DNA of 64,000 nucleotides from Apiotrichum sp. Y4204 (lineage: Eukaryota > Basidiomycota > Tremellomycetes > Trichosporonales > Trichosporonaceae): the NCBI GenBank assembly GCA_025531455.1, contig JAMYHL010000027.1, positions 186,001 to 250,000 on the forward strand, read 5' to 3'. Below the pieces are notes generated by a model. It ran no database searches, was not told the origin of the DNA, and worked only from the letters and a program-made list of their open reading frames with translations. Position numbers and translations under genes: made by a program. Positions 44,478 to 58,403 of the stretch are shown one piece after another. Within the stretch, counting starts at the first letter, position 1, and each line of letters starts with the position of its first letter.

Positions 44478-45394
44478 ATCAGTGTGTGAGCTAGCGCGGG
44501 GCATGCACAGGGCACTGAGCATGCTGCTTGCCGCTTTTAAGTAGTGCTGCCAACGACGACATTACATTACAATGGTGTCGAGGTTCGGACCGGTTCCGAG
44601 TCGGTCTTCGCCGAAGTATCTCGGAGGTCGGACTTTTCGCGGACCGAGCTGGTGTATCGGCCTGCGACCGAGTGGGAATCCGCAGACGAGACAGAGTTCG
44701 AAGTAGTGGTGTATTCCGTATGATCTACATGTCTTTAGAGAGGCGGAGAAGTGGCGTGACGGAGGAAGAACCGCTCCGCGAGCCCGAGATTCTCACCAGC
44801 TTCCGTCGCATTGATGTGTTGTTCGCAGCCGATCGGCGGAGTGGAGCCCGAACTCATGGATCATGGACAGCCACTGATTCACTGACCTGCGTGCATTGCG
44901 TGGGAAAGGGTGGAAAGAGAAGCTTCAAGCGCTGCATAGGAGCAAGCTACGTCTATCCTCCTCTGGAACGAGCGCGCCGAGCTGATACCACTGGATCCGC
45001 GTGCTCTTGCTCATCATCAATCACTCTGTCACGTTTCCCAAAGCAGGATTTGCGCCCTTGTGCCCAATGATGCGCCTCTACTATGGTATGCTTTCACACT
45101 TGTTGCTCGACGTTTCCTAGAGATCTGGAGATGAAGGAATGGGTGTGTGTGGACTGGATTCCGCATGCCCCAAGTCGCGATCCATCAAGATCTTGATAAC
45201 CCTTGATATCCGTATATCCATGACTACGTCTGTCACCGCCACACGGAATTTCCTGAATTTGACCCCAGGGGCCCCAGAAATAGCCACCCTCCTTGGCCCT
45301 TGTGAACGCGTCGGCCCATCCCTTTGAGATCAAAGTGGTGGTGATCACTCCGCTCAGGCCGGGCGCCGAAGCTGGCGCATCCTGATCCACCGAC
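44478..45394. promoter_or_regulatory. divergent spacer between alpha-glucosidase and 5'-nucleotidase
   Basis: No gene. Near the glucosidase end, 44585-44599 reads tcggaccggttccga, inverted CGG triplets 7 bp apart, with more CGG triplets to 44640. This is the kind of site bound by Zn2Cys6 regulators, which control maltose genes in other fungi. Confidence 0.45.
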
Positions 45395-48003
45395 ATGCTC
45401 AGACGACTAGCATCTTCCACTTCACGTTCTCTCTCCTCCCTCTCATCCACATCCATGTCCGTCAATCTTCCGCTCTTGTGCTTCAACGACGTGTATCGCG
45501 TCCAGCAGCGATATGTCCCGCAGCCCGGCGCTCCCGAGGACCCGACAGCGACGCCCGAGAGCGAGATCCGCGTCGGGCAGTTCGCCGCCTTGATCGACTC
45601 GTACCGCGACAAATGGTTGACGCAGCCGGACGGCAACAAGGATGGCCTGGTGCTGTTTGCGGGCGACTGCTTCTCCCCATCTGTCGAGAGCAGCGTTACG
45701 CGCGGCAGCCATATGGTGAGCTTGCCCCCCAAAGACCGAAAAGTTGGGTGCGTACTGACACGGGCATAGGTCCCTATCCTGAATGAGATTCACGTCGACT
45801 GCGCATGCACAGGTGAGTGGCAAGATTGTGGTGGAGAGACCTCGGATTTCACTGACAGCCAGGAAACCATGACTTTGACTTTGGTTGGTTATTGTTCAGT
45901 GTTCATGTCTCACTCCAGGATTCCCCCATCTGACCAAACTGGTTGATGCGTCCGCGTTCCCCTGGCTGTTGTCCAACATTGACGATGTCAACACTGGGGG
46001 CTCTCCGTCTCCATTGCGCCGGTTCTACGTGACGAAGCGGTGCGGCGTGCGGATCGGTATCGTCGGCTTGGTGGAGGAGGACTGGATCGCGACCATCCCC
46101 TCGTGGCCCACCAACTTCCGCTACCGGCCGATGAAGGAGGTGGCGCTCGAGCTCTCCAAAGAGCTTCGCGATCCGAATGGACCGTACCGCGTCGAGATCA
46201 TCATTGCACTGACCCACTCGCGTGTTGGAAACGACATCAAACTTGCCAATGAGCTCGGTGCAGTTGCGGACCTGCCCGGCGTTGAGAACACCCATGGTGT
46301 CGATCTCCTCATCGGTGGCCACGATCATGTATGTCTCTACCGAATTGTGACATTGGCTGTCGCTTACTGCAGATTTACTATATTGGCAAGGGAGCCAAGT
46401 CTTGGGAGGGATACTCCGGCAAGCACGAGTCTCCCAGCGTCAAAGACGACAAGGGCGTACTGTGGGTATCTCAGCTGCATTATCCGAAAAGCTGTTACTC
46501 ACTTCAGCCTCATCAAGAGCGGAACCGACTTCCGTGATTTGACCTCGGCAAATCTTGAGCTGTCGCCCCCGAACGACAATGCCATTCGCCGTCGAGTTGT
46601 CACGGCGTTGACAGGCAAGCACAACTATGTCATCCCAGCATCACCGTCGTCACCCGATGTGGACCAGCTGGTGACAAGCCTCTTGGCAAGTGTCAACAAG
46701 ACTCTCCATCAGGCTGTCTGCTACACTGTGACTCCGTTTGATGCCCGTTCCGAGGTGGTCCGCACGCGCGAAAGCGGGTTGGGCAACTGGGCGGCCGACG
46801 TGCTGTTGCACTCTTACGACGAGGCACTTGTGGAAGGCAATGACGTGTCTGTCAACAAGAATGGGGACACCCCCCATGGTGGCGGCGGCGCCGATGCAGT
46901 TATCATCTGCGGAGGCACACTGCGCGGTGACTCGCAGTACGGTCCCGGCACGGTGACTCTTGGCGATATCCTGGAGATTTTCCCGTTCGACGACGCCGTT
47001 GTCTGTCTCGAGATTGACGGTAAAGGCATATGGGACACGATTGAGAATGGGCTGAGCCGCTGGCCGGCCCAGGAAGGCCGTTTCCCTGTGATTGCTGGCC
47101 TGGCCGTCGAGTGGGACTCGCGGCGGCCAGCAGGCCAGCGCGTGCTGAGCATCCACCAGGCCGTTCCGATCCGGCAACACGATGTCGTCGAGGACCCGAA
47201 GGATCTCGTCGACTTTGTGGAGCACGAGGACGGGACCCGCATTGAGGTCAAGCAGCGCAACCTCAAGATTGGCGACGAGGTCAAGAAAGAGGAGGGCGGG
47301 CGGATGTACCGAGTTGTGAGTCCCACGCTGGACTTGTTCCTTCAGCTGACCGCAGATTACGCGTGAATACATGGCCGGTGGATTCGACGGCTTCGAGGCG
47401 CTCAAGGGCCGCAAGATGATCGTCGACCACGAGAACGGCCAGACGATGAGCAGCATCATACGCTCGTTCCTCCTCGGCTCGGCATACATTTACCGGCACA
47501 AGCAGCTGCAGGACGCGCACCACCATTACCTGTCCGAGAAGACTGCTCGCGTCCTGACGCGCGCGCGGGAACAGCACGCCACCTCGCCGCTGAGCTCTAC
47601 CACCTCGTCGCCGAAACGCACCATTCACGACTTGCACGAGTTCTCGCCCCCCGCCTCGCCGACAAACAGCACGATCCTCGGTTCGTCGACCGCAACCGCC
47701 GACTACAGCTTTACCTCGTCGTCCACGTGGTCCATTCTCCGCCGGCACGTCGTCGCTCACGACTGGGTGTCGATCCGCGACGCCATGCACATTGCCAAGC
47801 ATGAGCACATGAGTGCCGTCGACCCGTGCGAGGGAGACCGGATCAGGAGGCAAAAGGCCGGTGCACCGACGCCAAAGGCGGTGCCTGGGATGCTGGTGGA
47901 CCAGGTCCGCAGGGACGAGCTCAAGGCCCTCGACAGCGAAGTGGCCATTGTCTGCCCGCTGGTGGACGGTCGCCTCAAGGACGTGCAGAACGCTGACGCA
48001 TGA
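45395..48003 (+). CDS. UshA-like 5'-nucleotidase/metallophosphoesterase
   Basis: Exons 45395-45715, 45770-45812, 45863-45883 (21 nt), 45919-46328, 46373-46461, 46508-47315, 47356-48003; 779 aa. The N-terminal metallophosphatase domain has FNDVYR, GDCFSPS, GNHDFDFG, ALTHSR and GGHDH. The C-terminal 5'-nucleotidase domain has GLGNWAADVLL, IICGGTLRGD and FPFDDAVVCLEIDG. A tail of about 190 residues is Ser/Thr-rich and then helical. The first 20 residues (MLRRLASSTSRSLSSLSSTS) look like a mitochondrial presequence, while a second in-frame ATG (MSVNLPL, 45455) would give a cytosolic form. It should hydrolyse nucleoside 5'-monophosphates or related phosphoesters. It converges on UGO1 with 69 bp between stops. 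Confidence 0.88.
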
Positions 48004-48072
48004 TGCGACACTGTAGATATCATAAGAGTGATGGCATACATTGTACACCCAAGATGGCTGCCTAGTCTACGA

Positions 48073-49627
48073 TTAAATCTCCTTCCAGCCCGAGTCGCCG
48101 CCGCGTCCACCGAGCCCCGCACTGACCAGGCCCAGACCAAAGACGGAGATATGCGTGGTGACCGCCATTCCGAACTGTTATAATTAGCACATGCACATGC
48201 GCCCAAGTTGTGTATTCGATTCCCAGTACTCACACCACGGTACAGCTGGGCAATGCCAGAGAATAGTCCTCCCTCGTCGCTGTCCGTCATGCGGCGCTTG
48301 CGCGGGGCAGCCGTCTCCTCGGTGACGATGCGCCACATGGCCTCGACCACGCCGTGGTACGGGCGGTCGCGGAGGCGGACAACGGAGCGAATCTTCTTGC
48401 CGCTGCGGGTCTGGAGCTGGAGGCGGCGACGAACCGTCTCGATGGGGAAGGTGATGAGGAGTGCGGCGACGTTGAGGCCCAGGTCGGCGAGCGAGTAGGT
48501 GAACGGCGCGAGGTCCGGAGAGAAGCCGAACTGGTGCTCGATAATGAGGGGGATGGAGAGGGTGAGGAGGGGGCGGAGGGTGTTCTCCAACAATGTCGGG
48601 ATGAGAAGGTTGGAGGCGAGGTAGACGCCGGCGATACCACCCTCGTCAGCGATTGCGCGACGCAGAACCGTCAGACTCGAAGGCGTGCTCGGGTGCGCGA
48701 GCGGCATGGCGATGAGTCGTGTGCGGACCATCTCCAGTGGCGACAGGATGAACTGTGTGACAGCATGCGATGCCACCTGGATCGCCAGCGGAATGCCCGG
48801 GTGAGGCAGCGCCGTCAACGGGAAGTCGATGGGCAGCGTTGTCCCCGTGCTCGGTACAGCAACATAGATGAAGTTGTGAATATGCGGCTGGAGGAAGTTT
48901 GACAGAAGAGCAATGGCTGTCGAAACAAGCTGGCCCTTCCACAGTGCCGGGATACCCTCGGACGGCGTCGCGCGAATACGCCGTATCATGCCCCAGACGC
49001 CATTGCTGCGCGATACATCGGGGTCATCTTTGAGGAGCCATGACGGCGAGGCTAATAGTCAGCGAAAGCGATTCCGTCATATTTCCAAGGCGACTCTTAC
49101 GATCGTCGAGGTAGCCTGACGCGTCCGGCTGGGGTGCCGGGGGAGGAACAAACGTGCCTCCGGGCTGCTCAAGGCGGTCGGAAAAGTAGACATTAGCCTC
49201 GTCGGGGTTGGACAGCGTGTCGTCCTCGGCTCCCCAGTCACGCGGCTGGTCGGGCTGGACGGCCTCCTTTGGCATGAACTTCTTGCGGGGCCGGTACTCG
49301 ATCTGCAGCAATGTCTTTCCGACCTCGAACGGCATGCCGAGCGCGGTAGTGAGAAATTGGCTGGCGATCATCTGGACGGGGCCGGGAAGGCCGAGATCGA
49401 CAATCTCCTCATCCTCTGGTGTGAACGGGGTGGGGAGATGCGGCGGCGGCGCTGACGGGGGCGCGGAGGCGGACGGCGAGACGGTCGGCGGCAAGAAGAC
49501 CCATTCCTCGGCTGGAGGCGCTGGAAGTGTTAGGAACCGCGACGCGGATACCTATGCATAGCTGGCATGCCGGGCACTCACTGTATAGCCCCCGGACTGA
49601 TTGTTGGCGCGACGAACTCGAGCTCAT
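48073..49627 (-). CDS. UGO1: Ugo1/SLC25A46-like mitochondrial outer-membrane carrier-fold protein
   Basis: Exons (minus order) 49582-49627, 49101-49520, 48234-49051, 48073-48174; 461 aa. After a Pro-rich N-terminus comes the degenerate carrier repeat LGMPFEVGKTLLQIEYRPRK, a hydrophilic stretch typical of Ugo1 (SNPDEANVYFSDRLEQP), then LWKGQLVSTAIALLSNFLQP, FILSPLEMVRTRLIAMPL and LITFPIETVRRRLQLQTR, which are mitochondrial-carrier PxE-type signatures. It ends YRGFGMAVTTHISVFGLGLV. Ugo1 links the fusion GTPases Fzo1 and Mgm1 in yeast. The carrier-fold assignment is firm; the Ugo1 assignment rests on the degenerate repeats and the N-terminal insert. It shares a 937-bp divergent spacer with GEM1. 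Confidence 0.78.
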
Positions 49628-50564
49628 GTCGGGTTGATCTCAGGTGGCGTGTGAGACGATGTGGAAGAGGGGAAGATTGGGGAATTCCGGGCCAGTGGGA
49701 ATGCAGTGGTGGTGAGGTGTGGTGACGGTTTGTTGTTGAGCCAAAGCACTGACGAGTTGCGTAACAGTCCGAATGTCCTCGATTGTCGACACGGAAAAGG
49801 GGAGCGATGATGATGCTGCTGTTGACGTGGGCGCGGCGAGACGGATGAGACAGATGATTCCCAACGAACACGTTGTGGAGTGGAGGGGGAATGGATCGGG
49901 GATGTGGATGTGGATGGTGGTTGTATTGGATGTTGAATCGGAAAACAATGGAGTGACAGCACGAGTGGGCGGAGGGCCGCGTCGCCCGCACGGCGGGGGG
50001 TGGGATGAACTGGTGGCGCAGCGCTGTCAACGGCGGGCGGCGCGGAGCAAAGTTGGCTGCTGGCTGGTAGGCATGGCTGGTGCATGGTGCAACCGGGTTT
50101 ACCCCTATGGTGGCGGCCAGCGAAAAAAGGGGGGAAGACAACGGCAGGGCCAGGGGGAGAGGGGCCATGGCAGCCGAGGGGAGAATCTCGGCACCAATCG
50201 GTGCAACCGGACAAGGGAGAGAGCGACTAGCGCAACAGAGCTACCCAGCTAGGATTGTTACATTTCCAAGCAGGTCCATTCTCAGCTCACCACCCACTTC
50301 AACAACCTCATTCCCATCACTATCCCCCTTCGCGACACGGCTCTATCCATATCCCTCCGTCGCCACGGCCAGCACGTCCCAAAAACCGCGTCGTCGCAGC
50401 GTCCCACCGGCTCACTTCACTCATCACTAGGCTTCGTCGCCGCTCGACCATCGCCTCCATCGGCCCACTTGAGCCTGGCGCCTTGTTCGACTCCCAGACG
50501 CCAACCAGAGTTTGACGCGTGGTAACGTCAAGCCGGACACACCCGGACTCGTCACTATTGCACC
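49628..50564. promoter_or_regulatory. shared divergent promoter of UGO1 and GEM1
   Basis: No gene; open frames here are low complexity. GC-rich in the middle, with CA/TC-rich sequence toward each start codon. It would control two genes of mitochondrial outer-membrane dynamics. Confidence 0.5.
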
Positions 50565-53091
<2,527 letters not shown>

Positions 53092-53467
53092 AAATGCTAC
53101 TGTCGGCACCGGGGCCGAAACTGCATCTGTGCCCTCTGCCCGCCATCCAGTGTGTTAGCGCCGCAGAACGCTGTGGTCGCCGGCTGGATTGTATTGTGTA
53201 TCGCGGGAGACCTTGGCCGTAGACAAAGCATATGATTCCATGCACCTAATACCACCCTCGACGGACAACCTAATCCCCCACTCGTGTTGCAATCCTCTTG
53301 CCATCTCGTGTGTCATGTATTCATCTGCTACGTAAAACGCATTGTTCATTCACAACTCGTATCCTCGACGGAATTTTTGATCGTATAGAATGATTTTGGG
53401 CAATGAAGGGGGTAAGGAATGCTAAAGGGCAGGAAAGAGAGAATGAATGAGTCCGCAGCAAGCGCGC
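53092..53467. other. convergent 3' spacer between GEM1 and SMP/C2 gene
   Basis: 3' flanks only; nothing else seen. An open plus-strand frame to 53222 is a shadow of the GEM1 last exons. Confidence 0.5.
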
Positions 53468-54989
53468 TTACTGGGCAGCCTGAGTGCCGCGAATCACGAT
53501 GGCCGCACGGATGATGGCGCCATCACCCTCGAGCTTGAAGTCCTGCTGGAGAGCGAGGCCAGGCGATGAAAGGACAGCGTCGAGCGAAACGTCGGCAAAG
53601 CCACGCTCCTTCTCGCCATCCATGAGAGAGAGGCGAACAGGAGGGGCGCCCGCGACAGCCAGAGTCGCCGACAGAGGCACGCCGTAAGCAACGTCAAACG
53701 AGGGGTTCTGGATATCCGAGCCCGGCGAGTCGGTCTTGACAGCCGTGCGGAACTTTTGCTCGCCCCAGGTGACCGCGACGCTGGGCTTGAGCTGGGCCCT
53801 GTCGCCGGTGATGCCCTGCACCGAAGCGATCAGGACGGTGAGTATGCCGTGGGTGCCGGGCTCCTGGCTGTTGAGGCTCGAAGCGTCGGGGACGAGGTGC
53901 ATGAACCGTCCCGAGATCGTAACCTTGCCGTTGGTCTGGGCACCGTTGTGGCTCAGGGTGAGCTCGTGCCTACCGCCCTGGAGAAGAAGCTCCTTGACGT
54001 TTGTGGAAGCGTCGCCAAGACGGTCGTCCGAGGTCGTGTCGTCGTCGTGGACCTCGACCTTGATGCATTGGTCGTGGTCGCTGACGAGGAAGTCGTGCGT
54101 CTCGTTGTACTGGGGGTTACGCTCGTTGTTGATCGTCTTGGTGCGCCAGTTCTCGCCCAGAGTGACAGTCACATACGCGTCGGCCGTGTCGTGCACGAGC
54201 TTCTTGAAGAAGCCCTTGCCAGCCTTGTCCTCGCCGAGGTTGGAAGCCGACTCGACAGTGACACGCATAATTCCCAGAGGGAACTGGTACGTCTTGAACC
54301 AGTCGTTCGCGGCGTCAAGCTTGACGAGGAAGCGGTTGGGGAGGACGGCCATGGACGACATGATGCTCATCACAATCTTGCTGATCTGGCTGTCGATAAA
54401 GCCCACGTTGGCAATCTTGGCGCTGTCCGTGTATGTGAACTTGAGGAACGGCGGGTTGATAAAGGCAACCTGGGCGGCTCCGATCTGCGGTATGCGTCAG
54501 GACTTGCAAGTCACATCCGTGAGAAGTATGACACAGAGTAACTCACCAGGGGGATCACATTCGTGAGCGGACCGAGGAGGATGGAGAGGCGGCCGCTGAG
54601 CTTGACGTGCTCTATGCCAATCTTGGGGACCATGGCGCCGCCGTCGAGCTCAATGTCGCACTGGCCGTCCCAGTCGACATCGAGGTCCATCTTGATGGCG
54701 CCGTTCTCCATCTTGTGGACGTCGACATTGCCGAGCTTGAGGGGGACGGGTCCGAGGTCAATCTTGGCAAAGTGCAGCGAGTTGAGCGGAGCTGGGAGCA
54801 TAGACGCAAACATGGGCTCGACAATCTGCTTGGTCATGTTGGCGCCGGCGACGCAAATGTTGGGCCAGAGCTGGCCGACAATGTCGTTGAGGAAGCCTGG
54901 GAGTGAGCGGGTGGAATACGATCACTCCTTGACGTACCGGCACTCTCGGAGCCGCCAGAGGCAGTGAGCGCTTGAACGAGGTTGGCCAT
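53468..54989 (-). CDS. SMP-C2 protein (tricalbin/extended-synaptotagmin-like) without membrane anchor
   Basis: Exons (minus order) 54938-54989, 54547-54896, 53468-54484; 472 aa. Residues about 18-175 form an SMP-type lipid-binding domain (FLNDIVGQLWPNICVAGANM, SLHFAKIDLGPVPLKLGNVD, DLDVDWDGQCDIEL, LLGPLTNVIPL, NPPFLKFTYTDSAKIANV). A C2 domain follows (GIMRVTVESASNLGED to VEVHDDDTTSDDRLGD), then a second more diverged C2-like segment (GILTVLIASVQGITGD). SMP proteins carry lipids between membranes at ER contact sites. The usual N-terminal membrane hairpin is missing: only 17 hydrophilic residues precede the SMP domain. It may be recruited by its C2 domains or by partners. The start at 54989 is supported by the join MANLVQALTASGGSESAGFL. 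Confidence 0.85.
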
Positions 54990-56594
54990 GTTGGTTGTCG
55001 CTGTTGCTGAACGAAGGGGGGGTGAAGAGGGGAGAGAAAGAGATGTCGAGAGGCGACCGAGAGATCAGAGAGTGATATACAGGTGAGAATATGAGGGGGG
55101 TTGGGGATGTGGACGCGTGGGACGTGGCACACAAAGGAGACACAGACAAATCACGAGGGCTAAGCGAAGAGCACAGAAGCTATACAAAGAGCGCGGATGT
55201 TCCGGTGGGATGGACGCCAAGAGAATCCGCGGGGCGCACAACGATTCAATCAAACCACCACGCCAAATGCCTCACCCACCGTCAGCTGTATCGCTGTATC
55301 ACCCACAGCCGATCATCTGACGTCACTAGAAACCACAAGGTGCCTTCGCTTGACGCTTGACGTGTTTCGGCGAGAACCCGTCGCGTGTAGCAGATCGGAC
55401 AAACGTGCAACGTTGAACACAAAAGTGGGCCAAGTACGGCAAAGAGAAACGGATTCACGGCATACTGGGAAGCTGGAAGCTTCCCATTCCATCAGCATCG
55501 CAGCTGCGGATGACACGGCTGCATAGCCACTGCTGTACTGCTGTCCAGCAGCGGGACCGTGAACCTTAAGGGCCAAAGGGACATTTCCACCAATCAACCC
55601 CGCTCGGCCCTCTCTGGCCCCAGTCTGGGCGGTCCCCTAGCCCCACTTGAATCAGAGAAGCAGAGAAGCAATCGGGCGATCGTGTCTGAGGTCACCGAGG
55701 TCACTACTGTCAGGCATCTGGGCGCCTCCTGTTCTCGTCCAAAGGGCTCAATGACGCCAGCTGTACAGCTGTGTGTATTCGCGTCGCAGCAGTGTCTCAC
55801 GGATTGAGACCACCTACTGTATGTACAGTATACCCTCGCTGCCAAATGGCATACAGGACAACCGCCTGGATGAGAGACAGGGGGGTGGAGCCTCCGAACA
55901 AGAAGACGCTGTACCTCGAGAAAGATGCGGCGAACGCCGCTGTTGACGCGACGAGTGTTGACTTTTGATGCGAACCATCGTTCATTGAGCCTAGTATCAG
56001 CGTTCAACATTACAAGTAGCGTATTTCGTGTCGTGCTGGTGACAACGCTAGGCAATTAGGCAACCATCCCCATCTTCAGTCTCGCTTCGTCCATTGTCCA
56101 CATGGTGGTGGGGCACTTGCGACGCATCACGTTTGGTTACCTTGGTTTCATCTGGTCGTATTCGGCCAATTCAGGCCCGCGGCAACATTACTGCCTCCAT
56201 AATGCTGATATGCTGTGCAGCACCAAAGCCAAGGTCAGCTGATTAGATACATGCATCTCTGATGTCTCTTTCGTACATATCGCCTCAAAACTACTTTGTG
56301 ACCCCTGGAAAGCACGGTGCTGCCGGGTTGCTTTGGTTGGTTTCGTGGTGATCGCTTTTTTTTTTTTCACTTCTCTCCTCTCTCTCTCTCTCTCATTTTT
56401 AATCCATCCACTCACTCACTCACTTTCGCATTCCCTTTTCTCACTCTCGTCTGTTCAGCACTCGTCAGCACTCGATCGCGCGCGATTTGGACCCGTTCTC
56501 GCTGTCGTTCTTGTTGCCGTTCTTGCTGTCATCTCGCTCTCGCTCCGCTCCCTTCCCACCGCCGTACTCGAACGCCCCATTGCGCTCGATCCAA
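54990..56594. promoter_or_regulatory. divergent spacer between SMP/C2 and F-box-like genes
   Basis: No supported gene. Holds a T-run followed by a CT repeat (56350-56395) and a CTCA repeat (about 56409-56425) in the probable leader of the F-box-like gene. Confidence 0.5.
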
Positions 56595-58403
56595 ATGCCA
56601 GGCGTCATCGACTGTCAAGGGTATCCACACATCATCCAGCAGATATTCGAGGCGGCATCGCGTGAATCCCTCCTCGCTCTGCGGACGGCTTCGAGGTCCT
56701 TTCGAGATGCGGCCGACTTTTTCCTGGATGTGGAGCACCTCGTAGTGGATCCCAAGTCCCGTTCTCGCCGTTTGACGCTGCGTACCCTCTCGGGGCAGCG
56801 CATTCCGGCGCTCTGGGCGTACGAGGCGCTTTACGACTTGGGCCTCGGTGAGGATAGACAGGCCCCCAGCCTCAATCTCGCGCCCCCTCACCCAATCCTG
56901 AAAAACCAGTGGGATCATGACGACGACTATCTCTGGGTTGTCGACGAGCTGGGAAAGTACCAACGTTCCGACGATGAGTTCTCAGTTTATGTCCCCTCGG
57001 AGGATGGGATGGAGTCGGGCGCAGGCGATGATGTGGACGTCCGCTCATCCGTCAGCCAAGGATACGAGGATAACGCACTCCGTCGGGAGATGATACGCCG
57101 TTCCTATGCCGAGTTGGATGAAATCGAGGCCTGTCCCCAGTGTCAGGAATGGGAGGCGGCAGCGTTACGCCGCCTTGAACGCGAAGGCGAGATGGCAGTC
57201 CTCGAGGCACAGCACAAGCAGGACCTTCGCGAATGGTTCTCACAGCACAAGAACGCAACACGCATACGAGCTTTATACCCCGAAAACCCAGTAATGTGGC
57301 CTGAGATTCCACCTCGACCGGAAAACCCCGTACTGATCGAGGACGACGACGATGTAGAGAGATCTCACCGTGTTCACGAGTACGATCATCCCCATGAGGC
57401 TGCAAACCGTCCATTCTGGGGCCAATTCGCGATGGCGGAGAGAACAGCACTCGAATTGTTTGCGAAGACTGTTACTCGGACGCGGGTCCTCGACGTTCCA
57501 GGTCCCGCTCTTTTGCATGATCTTGCCGCGTTTCCCAATGTCGAAATCATAAGATACTTTGGCTATCCCTCGCATAGCCCTGCGTGGTGGGAGTTCCGCG
57601 CACCGACAACCGTACGCTTCATCGACATCGTGCCGCCCACTCCAGAGGGTTGGTCAAGGGCCACACAGTACGATATGACGGAACCTACTCGGGTGCACGT
57701 TCCGGGGAACGATGGGGAGCCGGATCCACAGGAGTTTAGTTACTACGATGAGCGCAGCCTTATGTTGTATCGGACGTCTGGGAGCAGTCAAAGAAAGTGG
57801 GTTACTGCGATCAAGTACCACCCGGCCCACCCCCGGCTTTCCGCCTGCCGAGTTTATGTGCGCTGGCCAAAGCACCTACCAAACGTAGAAGAAGAAATCG
57901 CCATCATGATTCCCGACACCAGCGAACCACCGGTAAATGTGGCAGAGATTGAGGACATCACTAGCGACCCCGTCGGCATCAACGATCACATGTACGATAG
58001 CCGATACGTTCCAAGAATGGAGGAGAAGGAACATGAGCTGGGTCCTTTGAACTTGTGGCTTTATTGGCAGGTGTACGGAAGAGTTCGCGAACTTAGTGAC
58101 GAGGAGGAGCTCCAGGTGCGCTCGCGTCTTACAGTGGTTGGGCTTGTCGACATGGGCAACGCGGCATTGGGGCTTCGGGATGATTGTTCCGTGTCCGAAT
58201 CTTTTCCCAACTTTGTCGAATACGATACGGAGCAGCGCGTGTATGCCTGTCTTGATTGCTGGTTCACCCAGATATCCGGAATCGTTGGTTTGACATACCC
58301 CGAAGGAGAATGGGACGTTCGGCAGTTTGTTCGCTTGCTGTCCCATGACGAATATCGGCGGGAGGTGGGAGATTGGCAGTATCGCATGGAGACTGTCGAG
58401 TAG
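56595..58403 (+). CDS. F-box-like protein, function unknown
   Basis: Single open frame; 602 aa from the ATG at 56595 (MPGVIDCQGYPHIIQQIFEA), or 638 aa from 56487. I prefer 56595 because the upstream residues are low complexity. Residues 8-45 (HIIQQIFEAASRESLLALR, then TASRSFRDAADFFL) look like an F-box helix bundle. The rest has no clear repeats; a stretch RVLDVPGPALLHDLAAFPNV may be leucine-rich-repeat-like. The pattern of an N-terminal F-box with a long diverged C-terminus is common in expanded families of Tremellomycetes, from general knowledge. If the F-box is real, it would recruit substrates to SCF ubiquitin ligases. No introns. Confidence 0.7.
   Translation: MPGVIDCQGYPHIIQQIFEAASRESLLALRTASRSFRDAADFFLDVEHLVVDPKSRSRRLTLRTLSGQRIPALWAYEALYDLGLGEDRQAPSLNLAPPHPILKNQWDHDDDYLWVVDELGKYQRSDDEFSVYVPSEDGMESGAGDDVDVRSSVSQGYEDNALRREMIRRSYAELDEIEACPQCQEWEAAALRRLEREGEMAVLEAQHKQDLREWFSQHKNATRIRALYPENPVMWPEIPPRPENPVLIEDDDDVERSHRVHEYDHPHEAANRPFWGQFAMAERTALELFAKTVTRTRVLDVPGPALLHDLAAFPNVEIIRYFGYPSHSPAWWEFRAPTTVRFIDIVPPTPEGWSRATQYDMTEPTRVHVPGNDGEPDPQEFSYYDERSLMLYRTSGSSQRKWVTAIKYHPAHPRLSACRVYVRWPKHLPNVEEEIAIMIPDTSEPPVNVAEIEDITSDPVGINDHMYDSRYVPRMEEKEHELGPLNLWLYWQVYGRVRELSDEEELQVRSRLTVVGLVDMGNAALGLRDDCSVSESFPNFVEYDTEQRVYACLDCWFTQISGIVGLTYPEGEWDVRQFVRLLSHDEYRREVGDWQYRMETVE

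Noticed and set aside
45094..45732. Minus-strand 212-codon open frame
   Set aside because: It overlaps the first exon of the 5'-nucleotidase on the opposite strand and has no recognisable content.
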